Position numbers and translations under genes: made by a program. Below the pieces are notes generated by a model that saw nothing but the letters and a program-made list of their open reading frames with translations, searched no databases and had not been told where the DNA came from. This document shows, piece after piece, positions 7,700 to 16,038 of a stretch of DNA of 64,000 bases. Position 1 is the stretch's first letter, and every line of letters starts with the position of its first letter. Source of the stretch: Rhodobacteraceae bacterium UBA6213 (GTDB taxonomy: Bacteria; Pseudomonadota; Alphaproteobacteria; Rhodobacterales; Rhodobacteraceae). The stretch spans positions 62,001-126,000 of the forward strand of contig DISJ01000006.1 of NCBI GenBank assembly GCA_002421605.1, given 5' to 3'.

Positions 7700-8359
7700 A
7701 TGCAGCAGCACAAAAACTTCGCACGGCGCCCGCAACGCCGAAAAGCGGCTATCGCGTCGCTCTGGCTTGGCCTTTCGATCATTGGCGGCGCCAACGCCGC
7801 ACATGCCGAAATGGACCCGCCGTGGTTCCTGCCGTTTAGCACGATGACCGAACAAGAAAAGCGCGGCATGCAGCTATACTACCATGATGCGGGCGGGGTC
7901 GGATCGGGCATTGGCTGCGCCGATTGCCATGGCGACATCGGGCAAGGCAACATCGACGTGGGGGCTCCTGCTGCAGCAGGGGCAATTCGCTCGACCTTCG
8001 ATACGATGACGTCTGGTGGCGCCGAGTTGATGAACTTCCTCAAAAATACGCCGGCCGAGAAGGATGACGTTTTCAGTTTCCTTCAGGTCCTGCGCTACGT
8101 CACGCGCCCGAACCTTGGGGAGGCCGAGACGGAAGGCAAAAAGATCTATGAGGAAATCGCGGGTGGCGTTGGTTGCCAAGCCTGCCACGGCATGGATGCC
8201 GTGGGCGTCATTGGCCCCGATATCCGCGGCAAAGACCCGGTCGCGATTTTGGAAGCGATGAAGACCGTGCCGGACATGGGTATTATCGAGTTGACGGAAG
8301 TTCAGGTCAATCAGGTTGCATCCTACTTGCGCGCCCTGCACGAACTCGAAGAACACTAA
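7700..8359 (+). CDS. Diheme cytochrome c, periplasmic
   Basis: 219 residues. A signal peptide (about 16-36, ending ANAAHA) precedes two class I cytochrome c domains, with heme sites CADCH (73-77) and CQACH (159-163). The second domain ends in a segment of the form IRGKDPVAILEAMK...MGIIEL...VASYLRAL, which recurs in both monoheme cytochromes downstream, so the three share ancestry. Likely role: accept electrons from a periplasmic dehydrogenase of the module and pass them to the respiratory chain. ATG 7700 follows CGAGGATACG; an upstream in-frame start at 7637 would give a poor leader. Confidence 0.9.
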   Translation: MQQHKNFARRPQRRKAAIASLWLGLSIIGGANAAHAEMDPPWFLPFSTMTEQEKRGMQLYYHDAGGVGSGIGCADCHGDIGQGNIDVGAPAAAGAIRSTFDTMTSGGAELMNFLKNTPAEKDDVFSFLQVLRYVTRPNLGEAETEGKKIYEEIAGGVGCQACHGMDAVGVIGPDIRGKDPVAILEAMKTVPDMGIIELTEVQVNQVASYLRALHELEEH

Positions 8360-8380
8360 TCGGTGCCAAAGAAATCGCTG

Positions 8381-8418
8381 GCGCGCGGCCCTTTAGCATG
8401 GCCGCGCGCTTTTTATTT
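8381..8418 (+). terminator. Rho-independent terminator
   Basis: GCGCGCGGCC (8381-8390) pairs exactly with GGCCGCGCGC (8400-8409), followed by TTTTTATTT. It ends the diheme cytochrome transcript. Confidence 0.88.
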
Positions 8419-8711
8419 ATACTCGAAATCGTGATCAGGTTAACATCGCGTCTAAATAGGCATAATTGATTGTGCTAAAACGATTTTTTAGTAACATATA
8501 TCTTACCTGCGACATTCCCGCACGTTGGAATCCATGCAGAAAGATGCTTTATACGTCATGTGTTCTTTCCTGCCGCGCGCACAGGCTCTTTACTACGCGA
8601 AGGTTTCGGGGGGACGGGTCGCTTCAAGGGCAATAGCCTAGGTGGCGGCAACAAGGGATTGGCAAAGACCCGCCTCTATGTCGGGGGTGGGCCAGAAGAA
8701 GGTGAAAGCAC
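8419..8711. other. AT-rich intergenic region, probable promoter of the monoheme cytochromes
   Basis: No ORF with coding character. The stretch from about 8430 to 8560 is clearly richer in A+T than its surroundings (ATAATTGATTGTGC, GATTTTTTAGTAAC), as expected of a promoter lying after a terminator. I could not assign -35/-10 elements with confidence. Confidence 0.45.
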
Positions 8712-9032
8712 ATGTTTAATTCGACCACGAAGATTGCCTCGGCGCTTGTCGGGCTGTTCGCACTGGCAGCGCCGGCATTCGCGCAAGCCCCTGCGCTAAC
8801 CGATCTCGAGGCCGCTGGTAAAGTGGTTTTCGATGAAGAGATCGGCTGCATCGAATGCCACGGCGAGCTCGCCAAGGGCGACGTTGGTATCGGCCCCAAC
8901 ATTCAGGGCCAGACCGTTGAATACATCCATCTGCAAATGCAGACGAACGAAATGATGATGTTCGACGCGACCGATCAACAACTGACCGCGGTTGAGGCCT
9001 ACCTGGCTTACCTCAAAGCTAACAACCCGTGA
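8712..9032 (+). CDS. Monoheme cytochrome c (106 aa)
   Basis: A signal peptide (about 1-24, ending PAFA/QA) is followed by one class I cytochrome c domain with heme site CIECH (46-50). Candidate distal Met ligands are in the run NEMMMF (81-83). The C-terminal helix VEAYLAYLK resembles the other two cytochromes of the module. Periplasmic electron carrier by inference. GAAGAAGGTGAAAGCAC precedes the start. Separated from the next cytochrome by a hairpin but probably in the same unit. Confidence 0.88.
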   Translation: MFNSTTKIASALVGLFALAAPAFAQAPALTDLEAAGKVVFDEEIGCIECHGELAKGDVGIGPNIQGQTVEYIHLQMQTNEMMMFDATDQQLTAVEAYLAYLKANNP

Positions 9033-9063
9033 TCTGACGTATAGAACGTGCTTCTTGCACGCT

Positions 9064-9088
9064 CCGCCGCGGCCACCGGCCGCGGCGG
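9064..9088 (+). terminator. GC-rich intercistronic hairpin
   Basis: CCGCCGCGGCC / GGCCGCGGCGG, a perfect 11-bp stem with a 3-nt loop, between the two monoheme cytochrome genes. No T-run follows, so it may stabilise mRNA or attenuate rather than terminate. Confidence 0.5.
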
Positions 9089-9156
9089 GATTAGGATTGC
9101 TGTTTTCAATTCGCGCTAAGCCCGCTGTCCTCACAGAACTCTAGGGGATCTTCGAA

Positions 9157-9468
9157 ATGAAAATGTTACCAGTGTTCGCCGGGCTTCTGCTCGCCGCAAC
9201 ACAAGCCTCTGCGCAAGATGCCATGTTGCCGCCCGACGTGGCGGCAGGCAAGGCGCTCTACGAAGTGAACGTGCCAGGTGGTTATGGTTGCTTGCCTTGC
9301 CACGGGGACAAAGCGCAAGGCGGGCGCGACGGCCCCAAGATCATTGGGCAAGATGTAGTCAACATCCGTGAACAGCTGCCCATCAACGATTCAATGTCAT
9401 TCATTGAACTCGAAGATGAGCAATTTGAGCAGGTTGCCGCATATTTGCAGTGGCTCGCCGCCAACTGA
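9157..9468 (+). CDS. Monoheme cytochrome c (103 aa)
   Basis: Signal peptide (about 1-19, TQASA), then heme site CLPCH (45-49) and a likely distal Met (Met80 in NDSMSFIEL). The segment IIGQDVVNIREQL...FEQVAAYLQWL aligns by eye with the second domain of the diheme cytochrome (IRGKDPVAILEAM...VNQVASYLRAL) and with the first monoheme cytochrome. Small soluble periplasmic electron carrier. TAGGGGATC precedes the ATG. Confidence 0.88.
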   Translation: MKMLPVFAGLLLAATQASAQDAMLPPDVAAGKALYEVNVPGGYGCLPCHGDKAQGGRDGPKIIGQDVVNIREQLPINDSMSFIELEDEQFEQVAAYLQWLAAN

Positions 9469-9607
9469 ACAGCTTAGCTGAACGCTGATTGCATGTGCGG
9501 CCGCACTTACGCACGGCCAATTGCAATATGGCCTGCGGCAGAATGTTCATTCACCCGCCGCGTGGTTTCGCGTAAGGTCGCGCCCGAGCGCACCTGCGGA
9601 GCCGCGT

Positions 9608-10099
9608 ATGACCCGTCTCACCTTGACCCTCGGTGTTTCTGCGCTGGCGGCGCTGGCCATTACGGCGCAGCCCACAGCCGCACGCGAGGTCAAGCTGACC
9701 ACCGTGATGGCGCGCAACTTTATCGGCGGCGCCTATGCGGTGCTGTATCTGGTTGACGCCGAGGGCAAATATGAAACCACTTTTCATGTGTTTGGCACGA
9801 CGCAACGTTACTATTTGCACCTTCGCAACTGGTATCGCGCAACCGATCTGGCCGATGTGGACAACTTCGCCGACGCCGATGGCAAGTCCGGCCCATCGGT
9901 TCGTCGCGGCGAAGTCGCCGAAATCAGCGTAGAGATTGCCGACGAGCTGTTCGACAAGGGCTACATGCTGCGCATCGACAGCACGCTTTACGAAGGCCGC
10001 GACTACGGCACCGATGCCGAAGTGCCACTGGCAACCACGTCGTCGGGCGTCGAGATCGAAGGGCGCGGCTATGTCAAAACGCTCCGCTTGGATCTTTAG
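9608..10099 (+). CDS. DUF2271-like periplasmic protein
   Basis: 163 residues. Signal peptide (about 1-25, ending PTAA) and a small beta-rich domain with YAVLYLVDAEGKYETTFHVF and DIAD-like strands. The family resemblance is to DUF2271, whose members are often encoded beside PepSY membrane proteins and ApbE, exactly as here (PepSY reductase 17 bp downstream, then ApbE). No ApbE acceptor motif of the form DxxSGAT is visible, so it is probably not itself flavinylated. Start chosen at the ATG before the signal peptide; the frame is open further upstream. Function unknown. Confidence 0.65.
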   Translation: MTRLTLTLGVSALAALAITAQPTAAREVKLTTVMARNFIGGAYAVLYLVDAEGKYETTFHVFGTTQRYYLHLRNWYRATDLADVDNFADADGKSGPSVRRGEVAEISVEIADELFDKGYMLRIDSTLYEGRDYGTDAEVPLATTSSGVEIEGRGYVKTLRLDL

Positions 10100-10116
10100 C
10101 GCGGCTGGGGGCAGGA

Positions 10117-12345
10117 ATGCAGCGCAGTTTTCACGGCGTGCCCGGAGTGGCGACATCGCTGCTGGTGGTGGCGCTGGCGGTGTCAGGGGCACTTCTAGCC
10201 GTGATCCCTGCGCGCGAGCGGGCCGAGGTGAGCTTGCCGCCACGAGGTGCGGTGAACGTGGCCGACCTGGCTGCGGCGGTGGTGGCGCACTACCCTGAAA
10301 CCGAACAGATCACCCGCAGGCCATCTGGTAAGATCGTGGTCGATTACACGCTCGACGGCGAACCGCTTAGCACAGAGATCGACCCGCGCACCGCCGCACC
10401 GCTACGGCGCTATGAGCCTTCGCAATATTCGACGCGCTTTGGCGATATTCACCGCGCCTTCGGTTTGGGCGACAGCGCCCTTGGCCACGGGCTAGCGGGG
10501 CTTGGCGCGCTGGCGCTGGCGATGGTGTCGCTATCGGGGCTGCGCCTGCTAATTACGCGGATGGGTGGGCTTCGTATGTTGATGGGCCCGGTGCGCGGCA
10601 CCGCGCTCCAACGTCTGCACGTACAGCTTAGCCGAGTGGCACTGCCCGCGCTTTTGTTGCTGGCGCTAAGCGGGCTCTACATGTCGGCGGTATTTTTCGG
10701 GGTACTGCCAACGGGAAGTGAGCGGCAGCCAGATTATCCGACCGCGCTTTCCGGTGGCGCGTTGATGCCGATTGGCGACATCACTGCGCTTCGCACAGTT
10801 GATTTGCGCGATCTGCAAAAGCTGGTCTTTCCCTACGAGGGCGACCCGTTTGAACCTTACGAGTTGCGCACAGCCGAAGGCGCGGGTTTTCTGGACCCAG
10901 CCAGCGGTGAAGTGCTGGAGTGGTTGCCACGGTCTGCTGGCGCGCGCGCCTATGCGCTGGTTCTGGCACTGCACACCGGGCAAGGCCTATGGTGGCTGAC
11001 GCTGCTGACCGGCGCTGCGGCGCTGGGGCTTCCGTTTCTGGCATTTTCCGGCGTGGTGCTTTGGTGGCGACGGCGCAAGGCAAAGCCGCGCATTCGCCGC
11101 AACGTGGCGCTGGGCGATGCAGATACGGTCATTCTGGTCGGCTCTGAAGGCAACGCAACCTGGGGCTTTGCCTATACGCTGCAAAACGCGCTGACCGCCG
11201 CGGGGCATTTTGTGCATGTGGCCGAGATGAACCAGTTGACCGGCGCGTATTGCGGCAATCGGCGGATGTTCATTCTGACCGCCACCTACGGCGATGGCAC
11301 AGCACCCGCCACAGCGCGAAAGTTTCTTGAGATCCTGCCAAAGCTGCGGGCCGCGCCGAAAAAGGGCGTGACCGTGCTTGGCTTTGGCGACCGCGACTTT
11401 GGACATTTTTGCTATTTTGCGGTCGAGGTCGAAGCGGCGCTGATCGCCAAAGGCTGGCCGATCTTTTCGCGGCTTGAAACGATCAACCGCGAATCGTCGC
11501 AAGAATTCGCGCGTTGGGGCGATGCCATCGCACCGCTGCTGGGGCACGATTTGCGGCTTGTGCATATTGCCGAAACGCCGCGGCGCCAGCCGTTCGAATT
11601 GCTGACACGGCACGATTATGGCGCCGAGGTTGGCGCGCCCTCGGCGATCTTGCGCTTTGGCGCGCCGCCCGATGTACGACAGGGATTTTGGCAAAGGCTT
11701 TTGGGCCGCGCAACGCTACCCTATTTCGAAGCGGGCGATCTGATCGGCATCGTTCCACCCGGATCGAACATGCCGCGGTATTATTCGATCGGTTCGGCCT
11801 CGGCAGACGGGTTTTTGGAGTTTTCGGTACGCGAGCATGAGCACGGGCTATGCTCGCGCTATCTGCACGGGCTGAAGCCGAGTGACCGGATCTCGGCTTT
11901 CGTACGCCCGAACCCGGAGTTCAGACTCGATTCCGGGCGCAACCCGGTGATTCTTGTCGGCGCCGGCTGCGGCGTTGGCCCGCTTGCGGGCTTTATCCGA
12001 GCCAACAAGTCCCGCCGTCCGATGCGGTTATACTTTGGGGCGCGAGATCCCGACTCAGATTTTCTTTACCGCGCCGAGATGATGGGCTGGCTGGCTGAAG
12101 GAAAGCTTTCCGCGCTCGTCACCGCCTTCAGCCGATCAACCGAAAAGGCCTATCTGCAAGATAAAATCGAAGCTGATGGCGAGCCGTTGCGCGCAATGGT
12201 GCAGGCAGGCGCGCAAGTCATGGTCGTTGGTAGCCGCGAAATGGCGCGCGACGTCATGGCGGCGTTCGACCGGGTGTTGGCGCCTTCGGGGCAAAGTGCA
12301 AAGTCGCTAAAAAGCGCGGGTCGCTATGTCGAAGATATCTACTGA
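10117..12345 (+). CDS. PepSY membrane protein fused to flavodoxin and FAD/NAD(P)H reductase domains
   Basis: 742 residues. Membrane segments at about 11-30, 125-147, 175-197 and 290-316 enclose a periplasmic PepSY region. The cytoplasmic half has a flavodoxin domain from about 336 (VILVGSEGNATWG, LTATYGDGTAPATA) and a ferredoxin-reductase-like FAD and NAD(P)H module from about 500 (PRYYSIGSAS, VGAGCGVGPLAGF, LYFGARDPDSDFLY). This is the architecture of membrane reductases that carry electrons from cytoplasmic NAD(P)H across the membrane, with His residues in the helices as possible heme ligands. It overlaps apbE by 20 bp. Electron flow may therefore run outward, for maturation or reduction of a periplasmic partner. 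Confidence 0.85.
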   Translation: MQRSFHGVPGVATSLLVVALAVSGALLAVIPARERAEVSLPPRGAVNVADLAAAVVAHYPETEQITRRPSGKIVVDYTLDGEPLSTEIDPRTAAPLRRYEPSQYSTRFGDIHRAFGLGDSALGHGLAGLGALALAMVSLSGLRLLITRMGGLRMLMGPVRGTALQRLHVQLSRVALPALLLLALSGLYMSAVFFGVLPTGSERQPDYPTALSGGALMPIGDITALRTVDLRDLQKLVFPYEGDPFEPYELRTAEGAGFLDPASGEVLEWLPRSAGARAYALVLALHTGQGLWWLTLLTGAAALGLPFLAFSGVVLWWRRRKAKPRIRRNVALGDADTVILVGSEGNATWGFAYTLQNALTAAGHFVHVAEMNQLTGAYCGNRRMFILTATYGDGTAPATARKFLEILPKLRAAPKKGVTVLGFGDRDFGHFCYFAVEVEAALIAKGWPIFSRLETINRESSQEFARWGDAIAPLLGHDLRLVHIAETPRRQPFELLTRHDYGAEVGAPSAILRFGAPPDVRQGFWQRLLGRATLPYFEAGDLIGIVPPGSNMPRYYSIGSASADGFLEFSVREHEHGLCSRYLHGLKPSDRISAFVRPNPEFRLDSGRNPVILVGAGCGVGPLAGFIRANKSRRPMRLYFGARDPDSDFLYRAEMMGWLAEGKLSALVTAFSRSTEKAYLQDKIEADGEPLRAMVQAGAQVMVVGSREMARDVMAAFDRVLAPSGQSAKSLKSAGRYVEDIY

Positions 12346-13258
12346 GCGTATTGCGCTGCGCGGCCTCGCCATGGCCGCCGAATGGACAGCGGTTTGCTAT
12401 GCCCCCGCCGCGCGCGAGGATGCCTTGCGACAGGCGCTGGCTGCGGCGGTTGAAGCGGTTGAACAACAGATGTCGAACTGGCGCGCAGGGTCGGACCTGA
12501 ACCGGCTGAACACAGCGGTTCCCGGCGCGTGGGTGGCGCTGCCTGCAGATCTCATGACGGTGCTTGCCAATGGGCTTGCGGTGGGGGTCGCCTCGGGCGG
12601 GGCTTTTGACATGGCACTGGGCGATCTGGTCAGCGCATGGGGTTTTGGCCCGCCAATCCGGCGCCCTGATGAGGCCGCGATCCGGGCGTTGACTGGCCAG
12701 CCCCGCCGCCCCTGCACCGAGGTGCTGGAGCTGGCCCCTGGTCGCGCGCGCAGGCTTGCGGCGGTACGATTTGATCTTTCGGGGATTGCCAAGGGTTTCG
12801 GCGTTGACGCGATGGCGCGCGCGCTCGAGGCGCTGGGTGTGGCCGATTTTCTTGTAGGCATGGATGGTGAAATGCGCGCCAAGGGTGCCAAGCCGGGCCG
12901 CGCCCCGTGGCGCGTGGCGCTAGAGGCACCCGATGACGCAGCGGCCCCCGCGGGCTGGATCGACCTGCACAACCGCGCCATAGCCTCGTCAGGCGATTGG
13001 CGAAATCGGGTGCGGCTTGGCGCGGGATGGGTTGGCCATTCCATGCACCCCGCACGCGCCGCACCCGTGCAGAACAGCGTGGCGGCAGTCAGCGTGCTTG
13101 CACCCGATTGCACCGAGGCGGATGCTTGGGCGACCGCGCTGATGGTACTTGGGCCCGAGGTTGGTGCAAATCTGGCGCGGGCGCGTGATATGGATGCGCT
13201 GTTTCAGGTTCGCGCTCCTGGGGGCATCTTGCGTGTCGGGACTGGCTGCTTTGCCTGA
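12326..13258 (+). CDS. apbE: FAD:protein FMN transferase
   Basis: 310 residues of the ApbE family, which attaches FMN covalently to Thr of target proteins outside the cytoplasm. Family signatures: FDLSGIAKGFGVDAMA, SSGDWRNR and the degenerate HSMHPARAAP where HxxDP is usual. No signal peptide is obvious at the chosen start, although ApbE is normally exported. The gene overlaps the PepSY reductase, indicating coupled translation. No flavinylation acceptor motif was found in the neighbouring proteins, so the target may lie elsewhere. Role in this module is by inference. Confidence 0.85.
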   Translation: MSKISTERIALRGLAMAAEWTAVCYAPAAREDALRQALAAAVEAVEQQMSNWRAGSDLNRLNTAVPGAWVALPADLMTVLANGLAVGVASGGAFDMALGDLVSAWGFGPPIRRPDEAAIRALTGQPRRPCTEVLELAPGRARRLAAVRFDLSGIAKGFGVDAMARALEALGVADFLVGMDGEMRAKGAKPGRAPWRVALEAPDDAAAPAGWIDLHNRAIASSGDWRNRVRLGAGWVGHSMHPARAAPVQNSVAAVSVLAPDCTEADAWATALMVLGPEVGANLARARDMDALFQVRAPGGILRVGTGCFA

Positions 13259-13303
13259 GGTTTCGCTTTGCGCCCGCTTGCCCGCGTCGCTAGGGTTCGC
13301 GCC

Positions 13304-14833
13304 ATGAGCCTTGCCCCCGCCTTGCAGTTTTCCGACGATCAGGCCGAGGCCTGGGACCAGATTTCCGAGGCGCTGGGTGCCGCCGGGGTGGATCTGATGA
13401 ATGGCACCCTGCTGCCCGAGGGCGGCAGCCGCCGGGTGCTGGCAGTGGTCGGTAAGGCGGGCTCTGGCAAAACGATGCTTCTGGCAGAGCTTTGCAAGGC
13501 TTTGGCCGTTGCGGGCGTAGATACGGTCTCGGGCGATTGGGAGGGGCGGCGGCGCAAGGATCGCCGCACGCTGGCCATTCTTGCGCCCACCAACAAGGCC
13601 GCCTCTGTGTTGCGCGGGCGCGGCGTGCCTGCCACGACCATCCATCGTATTCTTTACACCCCGGTTTATGACCCGCAATACGAACGCATCGCAGAGTGGC
13701 TGGCAGGTCAAGGCACCAGGCCCGAGGTTGAAGGGCTGAGCGATGTGGCGCTTGACCGCGCGCGCGCCTTTTATGACGTGGTCAAGTCGATCCCCGGCGC
13801 GCTTGCTGCTGCGGGATTGCGCGGCAGCGATTTCATAAAAGGTTGGAAGCGGCGCGATGAGCCACTCGACATCGGCCTAGTCGATGAAGCCTCGATGCTT
13901 GATGAACGCCAGTTCGACGATCTGCGCGAAATCTTTCCAACGCTGATCATCTTTGGCGACCCAGCACAGCTAGCGCCTGTCGGGCAATCGGGTGAGATGG
14001 TGTTCGAACGCCTGGGCGACGGGCGCAGGCTGGATCTGACGCGCATCCATCGGCAGGCGCAGGATAACCCGATTCTTGACCTCGCGCACGCGTTGGGTGA
14101 CGAAAGCATTGGCTTTGAGGCGTTCGAGCGGCTGGTAGAAGACGCGGCGCGGCGCGACCCCCGCGTGGTCTGGGCCGAGCGCGTCGAGTGCGATCTGATG
14201 TCGCGCAGCCCGGTGCTGGTCTGGCGCAATGTCACGCGGGTGCGGCTGATTGCGGCGTTTCGCGCCGCCCACGGCGCCCCGGCCGATGCGCTGTTGCCGG
14301 GCGAACCGCTGATTTGCGATGGTATCGAATTGCCGCTGAAGCACCGCAAGAAACGCATTGATCTTGAAGCGCGCGGGCTGATCAAGGGCGCGCAGGTCAT
14401 CTACCTCGGCCCCGGAAACAAGCCCGGCTTTTCGCGCCTGCACGTGATTGGCGCAGAAGACCCACGTCTATCGGCGGCCTCGATCATCAAGATCGAAATC
14501 CCCGATAGCGACGAGCCCTTTATTCCCTATGCCGCGCGGATGGGGGCGGCGTTTTTGCACGGCGCTGCCGTGACCATTCACAAAGCGCAAGGCAGCCAAT
14601 GGGATAGCGTGCAGGTGTTCGCCCCCGATCTTTACGCCGCCGCACAATCCGGGCGCATTGAAGCGGGCATGCCGCTTTGGAAGCGGCTGGCCTATGTTGC
14701 GATCACGAGAGCCGAAAACCGTCTGCTCTGGGTGGTGCGCAACCGCCTTGCACGGCCCTCCGCGCCATTGGGCATCGACGATCTGCCCTTAGGCAGCGCG
14801 GCGCTGACACTGGCTTCGGGTGACGATGCATAG
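13304..14833 (+). CDS. ATP-dependent RecD/UvrD-like helicase (AAA)
   Basis: 509 residues. Walker A GKAGSGKT (about 50-57), APTNKAASVLRGRGVPATTIH (motif Ia region), Walker B-like IGLVDEASML, GDPAQLAPVG (motif III), IHRQ (motif IV) and the C-terminal HKAQGSQWDSVQVF and YVAITRAENRLLW typical of superfamily 1 helicases (UvrD_C_2). Cytoplasmic; probably in DNA repair or recombination. It is not related to the redox genes around it. ATG 13304 is preferred to upstream in-frame starts because homologous sequence begins there. Confidence 0.85.
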   Translation: MSLAPALQFSDDQAEAWDQISEALGAAGVDLMNGTLLPEGGSRRVLAVVGKAGSGKTMLLAELCKALAVAGVDTVSGDWEGRRRKDRRTLAILAPTNKAASVLRGRGVPATTIHRILYTPVYDPQYERIAEWLAGQGTRPEVEGLSDVALDRARAFYDVVKSIPGALAAAGLRGSDFIKGWKRRDEPLDIGLVDEASMLDERQFDDLREIFPTLIIFGDPAQLAPVGQSGEMVFERLGDGRRLDLTRIHRQAQDNPILDLAHALGDESIGFEAFERLVEDAARRDPRVVWAERVECDLMSRSPVLVWRNVTRVRLIAAFRAAHGAPADALLPGEPLICDGIELPLKHRKKRIDLEARGLIKGAQVIYLGPGNKPGFSRLHVIGAEDPRLSAASIIKIEIPDSDEPFIPYAARMGAAFLHGAAVTIHKAQGSQWDSVQVFAPDLYAAAQSGRIEAGMPLWKRLAYVAITRAENRLLWVVRNRLARPSAPLGIDDLPLGSAALTLASGDDA

Positions 14834-14961
14834 CCCTTGTGGCAGGTGCAGCTTGACACATGCGCTAATCGTAATGTTTCTTCATCCGACGCGTAGCGCC
14901 GTATGATATTGTCTGGCGCGCGGACGAAAGGTGCATTGCAACAAATTCTTCGGAGGGGACA

Positions 14962-16038
14962 ATGAAGCTTCGCGTGATAGATTTCGGGCATGTTTCGGCG
15001 CTGCGTAGCCAAGCGGTGTATCATGGTCTGGCCGAGGCGATGACGCCGGAGAGCGATCCTGTGCTGTCGCTGGTTTCACCCAGCACGCCCTATGTCTGTG
15101 TCGGTATGCACCAAGACATCGATAAAGAGGTGGACCGCGATTTTTGCGCCTCGCGCAGCTTGCCTATTTATCGCCGCCATGTCGGCGGCGGCGCGGTCTA
15201 TCTCGACGAAAATCAGCTTTTCACCCATTTCATCTATCCTGCGGGCAAAGCACCGCAACGCGCGGCCGATCTTTACCCTTTGTTCATCGAACCGGTGGTG
15301 CGCACTTACCGAGAAATGGGCATCAACGCCAATTACCGCCCGGTGAACGACATTCAGGTCGAGGGGCGCAAGATCGGCGGCACCGGTGCCGCCTCAATCG
15401 GCAATGCCACGGTGATGGTCGGCAGCTTCATGATCGACTTTGACACCGAAACAATGTCGAAGTGCCTCAAGGTGCCGTCCGAGAAATTCCGCGACAAGCT
15501 GCGCCAGACGCTTGATGATTACATGACAACGATGGTCAAACAGCTGGGTGCCAAGCCCGACCGCACCGCGCTTAAGTCCACTTTCCTGCGCCACTGCGCC
15601 GATGTTCTGGGCGTCGAGCCGGTGATCGACCAGCCGACCGCCGCTGAACTTGCCGCTATTGCGCGCGCAGAAGCCGAACTATCCGATCCGGAGTGGACCG
15701 AGGTGCAGCACCGCAAGCTGGTGGCGCTGGGGGTAAAAATCGCCGCCAATACGCATCTAACCGAGGCCGCGCACAAGGCGCCGGGTGGGTTGATCCGCGT
15801 GAACTTGCTGGATGCTGGTGGCAGCGTTGCCGATCTGGTGTTGTCGGGCGATTTCACCTGCCTGCCCCCAGATGGAGTTGACAGGCTGGCCGCGGCTCTC
15901 AAGGGCACCGCGTTGGAACCGGCGGCGTTGCAGGCCGCAGCCGATGCGGCCATCGTGCGGCTCGGGCTCGACCTTCCGGGCGTGAGCGGGGCCGATATTG
16001 CCACGGCAATCGGTGCTGCGCAGCAGCCGCACACATGA
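14962..16038 (+). CDS. slpl(AB): Lipoate-protein ligase sLpl(AB) dedicated to the sHdr system
   Basis: 358 residues: an LplA-type catalytic domain (RRHVGGGAVYLDENQ at 71-85, catalytic Lys137 in GRKIGGTG) plus a C-terminal accessory domain (about 250-350). Position at the head of an shdr-lbpA cluster identifies it as the sLpl(AB) type, which lipoylates LbpA. GGAGGGGAC precedes the ATG. The stop overlaps the next gene by 4 bp. No LipS1/LipS2 genes are present nearby, so either free octanoate/lipoate is used or the sulfur-inserting enzymes are encoded elsewhere. Confidence 0.9.
   Translation: MKLRVIDFGHVSALRSQAVYHGLAEAMTPESDPVLSLVSPSTPYVCVGMHQDIDKEVDRDFCASRSLPIYRRHVGGGAVYLDENQLFTHFIYPAGKAPQRAADLYPLFIEPVVRTYREMGINANYRPVNDIQVEGRKIGGTGAASIGNATVMVGSFMIDFDTETMSKCLKVPSEKFRDKLRQTLDDYMTTMVKQLGAKPDRTALKSTFLRHCADVLGVEPVIDQPTAAELAAIARAEAELSDPEWTEVQHRKLVALGVKIAANTHLTEAAHKAPGGLIRVNLLDAGGSVADLVLSGDFTCLPPDGVDRLAAALKGTALEPAALQAAADAAIVRLGLDLPGVSGADIATAIGAAQQPHT

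Noticed and set aside
12326..13258. NosX as specific name for the ApbE protein
   Set aside because: No nosR, nosZ, nosD, nosF or nosY is present in the window, so only the general ApbE function can be given.
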